From Candidatus Scybalocola faecigallinarum (GTDB taxonomy: Bacteria > Bacillota > Clostridia > Lachnospirales > Lachnospiraceae): a DNA stretch of 64,000 bases. The stretch spans positions 62,001-126,000 of the forward strand of contig DVIT01000012.1 in NCBI GenBank assembly GCA_018711005.1, written 5' to 3'. The notes under the pieces are model-generated. The model saw nothing but the letters and a program-made list of their open reading frames with translations. It was not told the origin of the DNA and made no database searches. The translations under genes and the position numbers were made by a program. Of the stretch, positions 51,746 to 59,840 are shown in pieces. The stretch's first letter is position 1; each line of letters opens with the position of its first letter.

Positions 51746-52705
51746 TCAGATCAGGCCAAGACAGCGGAGAAGGAACACCCATAATGTTAATGTGACAGAG
51801 GAAAAGAGGGTGGCAGTAACCACAATGCTTGATGTAAGCACTTCATCATTGCCCATGTTCTTGGCCATAATGTAGCAGGTGACTGTTGTGGGAGAGCCAA
51901 GCATGACAAGGATGGCAACAAGCTCACTGTTGCGGAAGCCCATGGCCACAGCGGCAGGGAAAAAGATGGCAGGCAGCAGGATCAGCTTGATAAATGTAGC
52001 TGCCAGGGTGGGCTTGATCTTTTTAATGGCCTTGCGACCTTCAAAACCGGCGCCCACAACAAGGAGGGCGATGGGAGTCGCCGTATCTGCAATGCTGGTA
52101 ATGGCCTTGTAGGGAATGGTAAACGCCGGACCGGTAATGTCAATCCCCAGAAGGGAGAAGGGAAGCCCGGCAACAATACCGATAATAATAGGATTTTTCA
52201 GCACATTTAAAAATGTGTTCCGGATCTGGTGTCCCTGGTCCGCGCTTTTATTGCTGGAGCAGACAGAAAGGATGATCACGGAAAATATATTATATAAAGG
52301 AACCGCGGCCACGATCATCATAGGCGCCATTCCTGAGGATCCGTAAATATTATTTACAAATGCAATGCCAAGGACAGCGGCGCTTCCCCGGGCGCTGGCC
52401 TGGACAAAGGCGCCCACCATGGTTTTATCTTTCATAAAAATACTCGTAAAAAACCATACGCCTAAAAACATCAAAGTGGTGGCGATCATGCAGAAAAAGA
52501 AAAAACTGGCGTCAAAGTCATGACGGATGTCCGCAGTGGCAATATCATTAAAAAGCAGCACCGGCAGGGCTACTTTAAACACATATTTGTCTGCAGCGCT
52601 GTTAAACCCTTTGGTAAGGATTCCCAGCCGCATCAGGATCCATCCAAGGACAATAAGGATGAAAATAGGGAGCGTGGCATTTAGGCTGAAAATAAAGTTA
52701 CTCAT
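51746..52705 (-). CDS. AEC (auxin efflux carrier) family permease
   Basis: 319 residues with about ten hydrophobic segments. Begins TLPIFILIVLGWILMRLGIL, followed by KYVFKVALPVLLF, SARGSAAVLGIAFVNN, and a C-terminal half with TPIALLVVGAGFEGRK, LLPAIFFPAAVAMG and VMLGSPTTVTCYIMAKNMG. Bacterial members export or import malate and other carboxylates; the substrate is not evident. ATG at 52705 follows GCGAGGAATATTC. It is monocistronic with its own terminator. Confidence 0.9.
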   Translation of the reverse strand: MSNFIFSLNATLPIFILIVLGWILMRLGILTKGFNSAADKYVFKVALPVLLFNDIATADIRHDFDASFFFFCMIATTLMFLGVWFFTSIFMKDKTMVGAFVQASARGSAAVLGIAFVNNIYGSSGMAPMMIVAAVPLYNIFSVIILSVCSSNKSADQGHQIRNTFLNVLKNPIIIGIVAGLPFSLLGIDITGPAFTIPYKAITSIADTATPIALLVVGAGFEGRKAIKKIKPTLAATFIKLILLPAIFFPAAVAMGFRNSELVAILVMLGSPTTVTCYIMAKNMGNDEVLTSSIVVTATLFSSVTLTLWVFLLRCLGLI

Positions 52706-52838
52706 GAATATTCCTCGCTTTAGTAAGTTGTTTTTATACTACGGTAGCACGAATGCTTTTTCCTGTCAATGAGCAGGGCATTATTTCAGCATTTGGGGAA
52801 TATATTTTACCAAAGACTGCTTCCGGGGGAATAAAAGG

Positions 52839-54368
52839 ATGGAATCAACAGGCATATCTCTGAAAACGCAGATTTTACGGGGAACCGTGATCCTGGCCGG
52901 CGCAGGGGTCATTACCCGGGTGCTGGGCCTTTATAACCGGGTATTTTTAGCCAATACCATCGGTGCAGGGCAAATGGGGATTTATCAGCTGATCTTTCCG
53001 GTTTTTATGGTGTGCAATGCCATTTGCTGCTCCGGGATCGAGACGGCCCTTTCCAGGCTGACGGCTGCCTATGCAGGACAGGGAAAGCACGGAAATATAC
53101 GGCGGCTTGTAAAAATTGCCGTGGGGATCAGTATGCTTCTGGCCTGTGTGCTGGCTGCGGGCGTTTATGTCCTGGCCGGGCCCATCAGTATTTTTATTTT
53201 AAAAGAACCGGAATGTGCCGGGTGCCTGAAGGTTTTAGCCATTGTTATCCCTTTTTCAACAGCCCATTCCTGTATTTTAGGTTATTTTTACGGCATGAAG
53301 CAGACCGGGGTGCCGGCGGTCTCCCAGCTGATCGAACAGATCTGCCGCGTATCGTCCATTTATATGCTGTCTGTGTCTGTTTTTACGGGAAATGAAGCCG
53401 GGGCTGTTATGGCGGTATGGGGCATGGCGGCCGGAGACGGGATTTCCTGTATTTATACGCTGGTTTCCTATAAGTTTCATGTGTATCGGCTCCAGCGCCA
53501 TTTAAGTGAAAGGCACGGCAGAACAGCCGATAGAAGGACTTTATTTGGCCAGCTTATGGGGGACGCCATTCCTCTTACTGTAAACCGTCTTTCCCTGACC
53601 ATGCTCCAGAGCATTGAGTCCATCCTTATCCCGGCCATGCTGAAGCTTTATTATACAGCATCCGGCGAGGCGATGGAAATCTACGGTGTTGTTACCGGTA
53701 TGGCTATGCCTTTTATCAGCTTTCCTTCAACCCTGACCAATGCCCTGGCATCCATGCTCCTGCCGGCAGTGGCTGAAGCGGCGGCAAAAAAGGATTATCC
53801 CCTTGTCCGGCGGGCTGTATCCAAAAGCATTCATTATTGTCTGCTCATCGGCATATTAAGTATGAGTATTTTCATCCTTTTTGGAAACAGCCTTGGCATG
53901 GTATTTTTTAAAGATGAAATGGCCGGGCAATTTTTAACGATCTTTGCCTTTTTATGTCCCTTTATCTATATGTCCGGCGCCCTGGCCAGTGTTCTTAACG
54001 GTTTTGGAAAGACCCGCCTGACGCTGCTTCATAACGTCCTTTCCGTAGGCGTGCGCATCCTGTGCGTGGTGGTCCTTGTCCCCCGTATGGGCATTTCCGG
54101 ATACTTTTGGGGAATGCTGGCCGGAAGCCTTCTTTTGTGCGGACTGCATACCCTGAGGATCGCAGGCATATGCGGCATTTCCTTTAGTGCTGCCAAGTCC
54201 CTTATTTTTCCATGTATCTGCGCAGCAGCAGGCGGCTATGTATCCCTGGCAGTCTACCGCTATCTGCTAAGCGCCCTGGCATGGCCCCAGCTGGTGGTTA
54301 TTGCCATTCCATGTTTGTGTATGGCTGTGATTTATTTCCTGGGGCTTGCAGTCACCAGAAGTCTTTAA
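52839..54368 (+). CDS. SpoVB/MurJ-like lipid flippase (MOP superfamily)
   Basis: 509 residues with about fourteen hydrophobic segments. The N-terminus ILRGTVILAGAGVITRVLGL followed by IGAGQMGIYQLIFPVFMV is characteristic of stage V sporulation protein B and related polysaccharide transporters. The family moves lipid-linked cell wall precursors across the membrane; SpoVB is needed for spore cortex in Bacillus. Several paralogues are usual in Clostridia, so this may be a vegetative copy. The start at 52839 has AAAAGG upstream, a rather weak site. Confidence 0.88.
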   Translation: MESTGISLKTQILRGTVILAGAGVITRVLGLYNRVFLANTIGAGQMGIYQLIFPVFMVCNAICCSGIETALSRLTAAYAGQGKHGNIRRLVKIAVGISMLLACVLAAGVYVLAGPISIFILKEPECAGCLKVLAIVIPFSTAHSCILGYFYGMKQTGVPAVSQLIEQICRVSSIYMLSVSVFTGNEAGAVMAVWGMAAGDGISCIYTLVSYKFHVYRLQRHLSERHGRTADRRTLFGQLMGDAIPLTVNRLSLTMLQSIESILIPAMLKLYYTASGEAMEIYGVVTGMAMPFISFPSTLTNALASMLLPAVAEAAAKKDYPLVRRAVSKSIHYCLLIGILSMSIFILFGNSLGMVFFKDEMAGQFLTIFAFLCPFIYMSGALASVLNGFGKTRLTLLHNVLSVGVRILCVVVLVPRMGISGYFWGMLAGSLLLCGLHTLRIAGICGISFSAAKSLIFPCICAAAGGYVSLAVYRYLLSALAWPQLVVIAIPCLCMAVIYFLGLAVTRSL

Positions 54369-54521
54369 GTGGCCCAAAGGCAGGAACGGCGCCGCAGGGG
54401 CAAGGAAGAAAGCAAAACAGATAAACGCCGGAAAGCTATTGTGTTTAAAAAGATATTGTCTGATAATTCTGAAAAATAATTTTGAGAAGTAAAATTATAG
54501 TTAAAAATATGTAAAAAAGTA
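54369..54521. other. Intergenic stretch before the RNA gene promoter
   Basis: 150 bp with no recognised gene or terminator; it becomes strongly AT-rich towards the promoter at 54522, with A-tracts at typical UP-element distance. Confidence 0.4.
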
Positions 54522-54550
54522 TTGACAATTATGCTGGCAGAGGTTATAAT
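54522..54550 (+). promoter_or_regulatory. Consensus sigma-A promoter of the noncoding RNA
   Basis: TTGACA (54522-54527), 17-nt spacer, TATAAT (54545-54550): every position matches consensus, the strongest promoter in the window. An AT-rich stretch precedes it. Confidence 0.93.
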
Positions 54551-54556
54551 AAAACC

Positions 54557-54854
54557 ATCAAAAGAAACCCGATAAAATAAGGCGAAAGAGAGGTACGGAC
54601 CACCGAAGACTTAAGCTAAAAACCCAAAAAGCTTTAAAATTTCACCTTATATTTTTTATCAACTCAGCAAAAGTAAATCAGATTTTATTTTAATTAAAAG
54701 AAAGTTTGATTGAGCTGAAAGTAATAAAGGTATCAGGAGAATCATTTTAGAGAAGATTAAAGAATTCAGCGAAAGATGAGGTAAAGTCCAATGGATTCAA
54801 TAGTCTTGTAAGGAGAGTATCGTTAGAAATAACGTTTACTCTCCTTATTTTTTT
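54557..54854 (+). ncRNA. Structured noncoding RNA, about 300 nt, class unassigned (raiA-type is a candidate)
   Basis: The region from a perfect promoter to a strong terminator holds no reading frame beyond a few codons and no ribosome site. Several pairings are visible: TAAGGCGAAA (54578-54587) with TTTCACCTTA (54640-54649) enclosing TTAAGCT/AGCTTTAA; an arm CTCAGC with TAAATCA (from about 54663) pairing with TTTGATT and GCTGA (to about 54717); and long-range AAGACT (54606-54611) with AGTCTT (54802-54807) and GGAC with GTCC that cross the nested helices, so pseudoknots are likely. It is not tmRNA, RNase P RNA, SRP RNA or a clear 6S RNA by motif. A raiA-motif RNA, known from Clostridia, fits the size and complexity, but I cannot verify it. 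Confidence 0.8.
54810..54854 (+). terminator. Terminator of the noncoding RNA
   Basis: AAGGAGAGTA (54810-54819) with TACTCTCCTT (54837-54846), extended by CGTTA/TAACG with a GAAA tetraloop, then seven T. Confidence 0.95.
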
Positions 54855-54882
54855 GTGCGTAAGTGCGCCCGGCAAGCGGCAG

Positions 54883-54957
54883 CCGGGGAAGGCATCTTCC
54901 CCGGTAATCCCAAAGGACATAACAACAGCCCCGGAAAATGGTCTTTCCGGGGCTGTT
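54883..54957. terminator. Two hairpins between the RNA gene and the Bce-type permease
   Basis: CCGGGGAAG (54883-54891) with CTTCCCCGG (54896-54904), and AACAGCCCCGGAAA (54924-54937) with TTTCCGGGGCTGTT (54944-54957). The second is probably the terminator of the minus-strand permease operon, although its T-run is poor in that direction. Confidence 0.6.
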
Positions 54958-54960
54958 GGT

Positions 54961-56958
54961 TTAATTTGAAACGATCTTATAATAAATCCTGGCCGTTACG
55001 GTGTAGATAATGGTATAAAATACGGCAAAGACTGCGATGGTGCATATAAGGCCTGCAATATATAAAGTTGTATTGTACATTTGCAAAATGGCCAGCAGCC
55101 GGGAAACAATAGGAAAAGCAAAGCCGGTGTGGATACATGCAACTGCCAGGGGAAGGAAAAACACGGAAAGTACCTGGGTTTTTATGGAACCCTTCACTTC
55201 TTTGCGGCTCATGCCCACCTTTTGCATGATCTGGAAACGCTCCCGGTCCTCATAGCCTTCGGTCATCTGCTTGTAATAAATGATCAGCACAGTGGCCATT
55301 AAAAACAGGATGCCTAAAAAGACGCCGATAAAGAGCAGTCCGCCGTAAAGCTGATAGTAGCCGTCCGTAGATTCTGCCACACAGGAAACATAGCCGGAAA
55401 TTTCAGCCGGAGCATTGCCGCTGTCAAATACCGCTGCCTGGAGCTGGTCCTTTACAGCGATCTGGGTTTGATCGTCTGCGTCCAGGTCAAAGGTATAAGA
55501 GTAGTTGGTGAAATAGCCGTAAGCCTGGCCGATGGACCGGGTCATTTCCTGGATGGCAGAGGAATCTTTGGCAATAATGTAACAGGTATTGACCATGTAT
55601 TTTGAGGCGCTGTCTGCAATCTCAAAATCATCCAGCGTCCCTTTTACATTCAGCAGCGTCGTATCCAGGACCAGCTGCGGTCCACTCACGGCCTGCCTTA
55701 TGGGATTAATATAAATATCATTGCTGTTTTCCAGTGTCAGGGAGCTTCCGGTAATTTCGTTGTAATCCTCAAGGGATAAAAACAGCAAAAGCCAGGCGGA
55801 TGTATCTGTATAAAAGCTTGTTTCATTGCTGCCATAAAAACGGTTCCCGTCCTTAAGCACCATAAGGGAGGTTTCAGTAAATTTTTGGGTATCTTTTGGC
55901 TGTATCTGATTTTCCTCAATGATCCCGTCAATAAATGACTCTACCGCAGGAACATCCGCAGGATCGATGGAAGAAATATCCACCTGAATATGTCTCGGAT
56001 AATTGGTGCGCTGCTGATCCTCAATACTAATATACAGCAGGAAGGAGGTGGAGATCATAACAAGGACCATGGTGGACAGGATACATATATTGGCCAATCC
56101 CACGGCATTTTGCTTCATACGGTAGAGCATGCCGGAAATAAATGTAAAATGATTGGGCTTGTAATAATATTTCTTGTTTTTCCGCATCAGCTTCAGGGCG
56201 GCGATGGTCACGGAAGTAAATAAAAGGTAAGTTCCTATAATTACCAGGATCACTGCAATGAAAAACAGCATCACAGCATCAAGGGGCGAAGTTGCAGTAA
56301 TGGAAATATAGTATCCTCCGCCAAGACACAAAAGGCCGGCAATGACCATGAAAATCCGCGCTTTAGGTTCCTTTTCGCCCACGTTGGAGCCTTTAAGCAG
56401 CTGGATAGGGCTGGCAATCTGGATCTGGCGCAGGGTGCTTAAAAAGGTCAGTGCAAAGATCATAAGGAAAAACACAATGGTAAGCTGTACGCTGGCCGGG
56501 GAAATGGGATTGCCAAGGCTGCTTTCGGAAATGTGGACAAGCTTCATCAGAAAGAGCAGGGCTGCCCGGTATAAAACAATGCCGAAAAACAATCCAAGGA
56601 TAATGGTGATGGCGGCACAGTAGAGCGTTTCATAAAAAAGGACCAGGGCAATGTGCTTTTTCTCCATGCCAAGGATATTGTAAAGGCCAAACTCCTTTTT
56701 CCTTCGTTTAATAATAAAGCTGTGGGTGTAAAATAAAAAGATCACAGCAAAAACACCAATGATCCACTGGCCGTATTCAAGGAATATCCGGACCTCAGCA
56801 ACGCCATAAAGCTGATCCAGCTGTCCGGCATAGGCCAGCGCAGAGATAATATAATACATGGCGATGGTAATAATACAGGTGATCATATAGGAAATATAGC
56901 TGCGCCGGTTTTTTCCCAGATTTTGGAAGGCAAGTTTTGGATAAAAAAGTCTACGCAT
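54961..56958 (-). CDS. BceB-type FtsX-domain ABC transporter permease
   Basis: 665 residues from ATG at 56958, with CAGGTGG upstream; the start lies inside the end of the ATPase gene. The protein begins RLFYPKLAFQNLGKNRRSY, then about ten membrane segments with an extracellular domain of about 220 residues near the middle (from about residue 320 to 545), the BceB layout. The FtsX-like segments KRRKKEFGLYNILGMEK and QKVGMSRKEVKG are conserved. With the ATPase it would remove antimicrobial peptides such as bacitracin-type compounds from lipid II intermediates and also sense them for the kinase. The actual ligand is unknown. Confidence 0.92.
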   Translation of the reverse strand: MRRLFYPKLAFQNLGKNRRSYISYMITCIITIAMYYIISALAYAGQLDQLYGVAEVRIFLEYGQWIIGVFAVIFLFYTHSFIIKRRKKEFGLYNILGMEKKHIALVLFYETLYCAAITIILGLFFGIVLYRAALLFLMKLVHISESSLGNPISPASVQLTIVFFLMIFALTFLSTLRQIQIASPIQLLKGSNVGEKEPKARIFMVIAGLLCLGGGYYISITATSPLDAVMLFFIAVILVIIGTYLLFTSVTIAALKLMRKNKKYYYKPNHFTFISGMLYRMKQNAVGLANICILSTMVLVMISTSFLLYISIEDQQRTNYPRHIQVDISSIDPADVPAVESFIDGIIEENQIQPKDTQKFTETSLMVLKDGNRFYGSNETSFYTDTSAWLLLFLSLEDYNEITGSSLTLENSNDIYINPIRQAVSGPQLVLDTTLLNVKGTLDDFEIADSASKYMVNTCYIIAKDSSAIQEMTRSIGQAYGYFTNYSYTFDLDADDQTQIAVKDQLQAAVFDSGNAPAEISGYVSCVAESTDGYYQLYGGLLFIGVFLGILFLMATVLIIYYKQMTEGYEDRERFQIMQKVGMSRKEVKGSIKTQVLSVFFLPLAVACIHTGFAFPIVSRLLAILQMYNTTLYIAGLICTIAVFAVFYTIIYTVTARIYYKIVSN

Positions 56959-57763
56959 GGCGCTCACCACCTGTTTTTGATGTTTCTTCAAAGCTCATAA
57001 GCTTTCTTGCGCCGCCGGTGGCGATGAGTGTCAGTGTATCGGAAATCTTCTGATACATAGCCTCATAGCTTTGCCCCGCCCGGTAGATCTGATGAAAGAC
57101 CTCCCCGTCCTTAATAAACAGGACACGTTTGGCATGGCAGGCGGCATTGGTGCTGTGGGTGACCATAAGGATCGTCTGGCCGCCGGCGTTAATATCCTCA
57201 AAAAGCCTTAAAAGACTGTCGGATGCCCGGGAATCCAAAGCGCCTGTTGGTTCGTCGGCTAAAACCAGCGCCGGATCTGTGATCAGGGCCCGTGCCACGG
57301 CGGCACGCTGCTTTTGTCCCCCGGAAACCTCATACGGGAATTTATTTAAAATATCCCCGATCTCAAGACGCTGTGCAATAGGCGTCAGGCGTTGTTCCAT
57401 CTGAGAGTAGGGGGTACGCGACAGGACTAAAGGCAGGAAAATATTATCCTTCAGGGAAAAGGTATCCAAAAGGTTAAAATCCTGAAAAACAAAGCCCAGA
57501 TTATCCCGCCGGAAAGCGGAAATTTCCTTTTCCCGGATCTTTACAATGTTTTTGCCGTTAAGCAGTACCTCGCCGCTGGTGGGCTTATCCAGGGCGGCCA
57601 GGATATTTAAAAGCGTTGTCTTTCCGGATCCGGATTCACCCATGATGGCTACAAATTCTCCGGCCTCTACAGAAAAAGACACATTTTTCAATGCCTGTAC
57701 CTGCTGGCTTCCGAAGCGGGTCGTATATACTTTTTTCAGATTATTCACTTCAAGAATCGTCAT
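56951..57763 (-). CDS. BceA-type ABC transporter ATP-binding protein
   Basis: 270 residues. Walker A GESGSGKTTLL, Q-loop FVFQDFNLLD, signature SGGQKQRAAVARAL, Walker B ALVLADEPTGALD and the switch His in MVTHSTNAACH. The MacB/LolD-like ATPase pairs with the FtsX-type permease that overlaps its end. Upstream is a promoter region with two inverted repeats typical of a response-regulator operator. Confidence 0.95.
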   Translation of the reverse strand: MTILEVNNLKKVYTTRFGSQQVQALKNVSFSVEAGEFVAIMGESGSGKTTLLNILAALDKPTSGEVLLNGKNIVKIREKEISAFRRDNLGFVFQDFNLLDTFSLKDNIFLPLVLSRTPYSQMEQRLTPIAQRLEIGDILNKFPYEVSGGQKQRAAVARALITDPALVLADEPTGALDSRASDSLLRLFEDINAGGQTILMVTHSTNAACHAKRVLFIKDGEVFHQIYRAGQSYEAMYQKISDTLTLIATGGARKLMSFEETSKTGGERHA

Positions 57764-57848
57764 ACGTTCACCTCATATACAAAAGATTTTTGCGGGACAG
57801 GCCGGCGTTTGCTGCGCACACCGCCGGGCCGGCCTTCTTACAGTGAGA

Positions 57849-57922
57849 AGTATAGCAAAACAGGGAAATGCAAGCCATAAGTCTGACTTACATTTCCCCG
57901 GGGAACCTTACACTTTTGTAAG
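57849..57922 (-). promoter_or_regulatory. Operator-promoter of the bceAB-type operon
   Basis: On the minus strand a TATACT -10 (57849-57854) lacks a good -35. TAAGTCTGACTTA (57878-57890), a perfect 13-bp palindrome, sits just upstream of the -35 position, and CTTACA-N4-TGTAAG (57907-57922), a second perfect inverted repeat, lies about three helical turns further on, inside the kinase coding end. The spacing and half-sites resemble the TTACA-N4-TGTAA pattern of BceR-type regulators. Confidence 0.7.
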
Positions 57923-58907
57923 TATCCAGGCCAATGGACACCGTTGTCCCTTCGCCGGGAACGGAAGTGATCTCTATAGTATGGGAAAGCTTGTTTAAAA
58001 TGCGGCGGCATAAATACAGGCCCAGTCCGCTGGATTTTTGGCCGGAGCGGCCGTTATATCCGGTAAAGCCTTTTTCAAAGATCCGGGGAAGATCCTCCGA
58101 ACGTATGCCAATGCCTGTGTCTGAAATGATCAGAGACGGGCGGGCCGGGTCAATGCGGATGGTAATACTTCCCGTTTTCGTGTACTTTAATGCATTGGAT
58201 AAGATCTGCTCAATGACAAAGGACAGCCATTTTTCATCAGTGAGTACATAAAATTCATCCTCGTCAAAGTTCAGGCGGATCTTTTTCAGGACAAAGATCC
58301 GGGCGTATTTGTGGATACAGCTGCGCACGATCTTTACAAGGGAACACGGCGCAATGATAAAGTCCGTGGAATCGCTGTCCAGGCGCAAATAGGATAAGAC
58401 CATGTCCACATATTGTTCGATCTTAAACAGCTCTGCACCAAGGGCTGTGTTCTGGGGGGAATCTTCTTTGCGCAGCAGCAGGTCCATGGCGGCAATGGGG
58501 GTTTTGATCTGATGGGCCCACATCGTATAATAATCCATCATTTCTGTGCGGCTGCTGTCATTTTTGGCAACGATGGCCTGCTTGTGCTCGTACAGGGCAG
58601 TGATGATCTCCTGATAATCCCGGTCAGGAAGAACGGCGCCCGGCGTCCATGGATCCAGTTCCACGGTGATCCGCTCTTTAATATCCTGGAGGGTTTTATG
58701 TTTTTGTACAAATTTGGAAAATGAGCGGATCCACAGGATAAAACCAAAGATAAAGCACAAAACAAAGGCGTAGGCCACAGCTTCCAGAGGCAGGCTGTAC
58801 AGGTAAAAAATAACGGCGGCAATGGCCCAGCAGCCTAAGGCGGCCAGGAGTATGGCCCGGTAAGCTTTTATATATTCCCAAAACAGGGAGAAAGGTTTCT
58901 TTTCCAT
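57888..58907 (-). CDS. BceS-type intramembrane-sensing histidine kinase
   Basis: 339 residues. Two closely spaced N-terminal membrane segments (about residues 17-35 and 42-60) with almost no extracellular loop, as in kinases that take their signal from a BceAB transporter. The H-box is MWAHQIKTPIAAMDLLLR, the N-box FVIEQILSNALKYT, with DTGIGIRSEDLPRIF and SSGLGLYLCRRI for ATP binding. It should phosphorylate the regulator encoded just upstream. Its last codons overlap the operator of the ABC genes. Confidence 0.94.
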   Translation of the reverse strand: MEKKPFSLFWEYIKAYRAILLAALGCWAIAAVIFYLYSLPLEAVAYAFVLCFIFGFILWIRSFSKFVQKHKTLQDIKERITVELDPWTPGAVLPDRDYQEIITALYEHKQAIVAKNDSSRTEMMDYYTMWAHQIKTPIAAMDLLLRKEDSPQNTALGAELFKIEQYVDMVLSYLRLDSDSTDFIIAPCSLVKIVRSCIHKYARIFVLKKIRLNFDEDEFYVLTDEKWLSFVIEQILSNALKYTKTGSITIRIDPARPSLIISDTGIGIRSEDLPRIFEKGFTGYNGRSGQKSSGLGLYLCRRILNKLSHTIEITSVPGEGTTVSIGLDTYKSVRFPGEM

Positions 58908-58945
58908 AAATATATCGCCTCACATCATTGGATCATGTTTTTTGT

Positions 58946-59617
58946 TTATTCGATAATATAACCGATCCCTTTTTTGGTCTGGATAAAATCCGTCAGGCCG
59001 CAGGCCTCCAGCTTTTTCCGGAGCCGGGTAATGTTGACGGTCAGGGTATTTTCATCCACATAGCAGTCGGTTTCCCACAGCCGCGTCATAAGGGTATCCC
59101 GGCTGACCACCTTTCCTTTATTTTCCATAAGCGTCAAAAGGATCCGGTAATCATTTTTTGTTAGATCGATCTTTTCATCATTATAAGTCAAAGTCGCGTC
59201 TCCGGTATTTAATATAGCGCCTTTATGCTCCAAAAGCCCGGAGGATGCGCCGAAATCATAGGTGCGCCGCAGGATGGCCAGCACCTTTGCAGTCAGGACA
59301 TTCATGTCAAAGGGTTTGGCGATAAAGTCGTCCCCGCCCATGTTCATGGCCATGATAATGTTAAAGTTGTCTGAGGCAGAGGAAATAAACATAATGGGAA
59401 CCTTGGAAACCTTGCGGATTTCATTGCACCAGTGAAAGCCGTTGAAAAATGGCAGGGAAATATCCAAAAGCACAAGGGACGGGGAATAGTCGGCAAATTC
59501 TGCCAGTATATTTTGAAAATCCGAAGCACAGCGCACCCCGCAGCCCCAGGTTTTCAGCTGTTCTGCAATCGCAGATGCAATAACGGTATCATCTTCCACA
59601 ATAAATATTTTATGCAT
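58946..59617 (-). CDS. BceR-type response regulator (OmpR family)
   Basis: 223 residues from ATG at 59617, which has AAGGAGG 6 nt upstream. Receiver: FIVEDDTVIASAIAE, phospho-acceptor Asp in VLLDISLPFFNG, GGDDFIAKPFD. C-terminal winged helix: DLTKNDYRILLTLMENKGKVV, TLTVNITRLRKKLE, GIGYIIE. It very likely activates the ABC genes through the paired inverted repeats at 57878-57922. The gene precedes its kinase, then the ABC operon, the usual Bce module order. Confidence 0.94.
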   Translation of the reverse strand: MHKIFIVEDDTVIASAIAEQLKTWGCGVRCASDFQNILAEFADYSPSLVLLDISLPFFNGFHWCNEIRKVSKVPIMFISSASDNFNIIMAMNMGGDDFIAKPFDMNVLTAKVLAILRRTYDFGASSGLLEHKGAILNTGDATLTYNDEKIDLTKNDYRILLTLMENKGKVVSRDTLMTRLWETDCYVDENTLTVNITRLRKKLEACGLTDFIQTKKGIGYIIE

Positions 59618-59750
59618 GGTCATCCTCCTTAACTGCTCGTGTATTTTTGTCTGACAGGACAGTGGCACTGCCATGCCATACCGGATCCGCAGGCATGGCT
59701 CAATTTTATCACAAAGCCTGAACGGTTACCAGCCGGAAATTACGGCTGCA

Positions 59751-59779
59751 TTGACATTGGCAGGCGTTTTTTATAAAAT
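59751..59779 (+). promoter_or_regulatory. Sigma-A promoter of the radical SAM-nth operon
   Basis: TTGACA (59751-59756), 17-nt spacer, TAAAAT (59774-59779). Confidence 0.75.
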
Positions 59780-59840
59780 GAAGCAAGAGTCCCCGTTTGT
59801 TAAAATCAAGGTGCCCCAGGGCACAGAAGTGGAGTAATAC

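Noticed and set aside
59719..59731. CTGAACGGTTACC as a dispersed repeat of the 32344 palindrome
   Set aside because: A 13-nt match between two sites in 64 kb is expected by chance; only the palindrome itself is notable.
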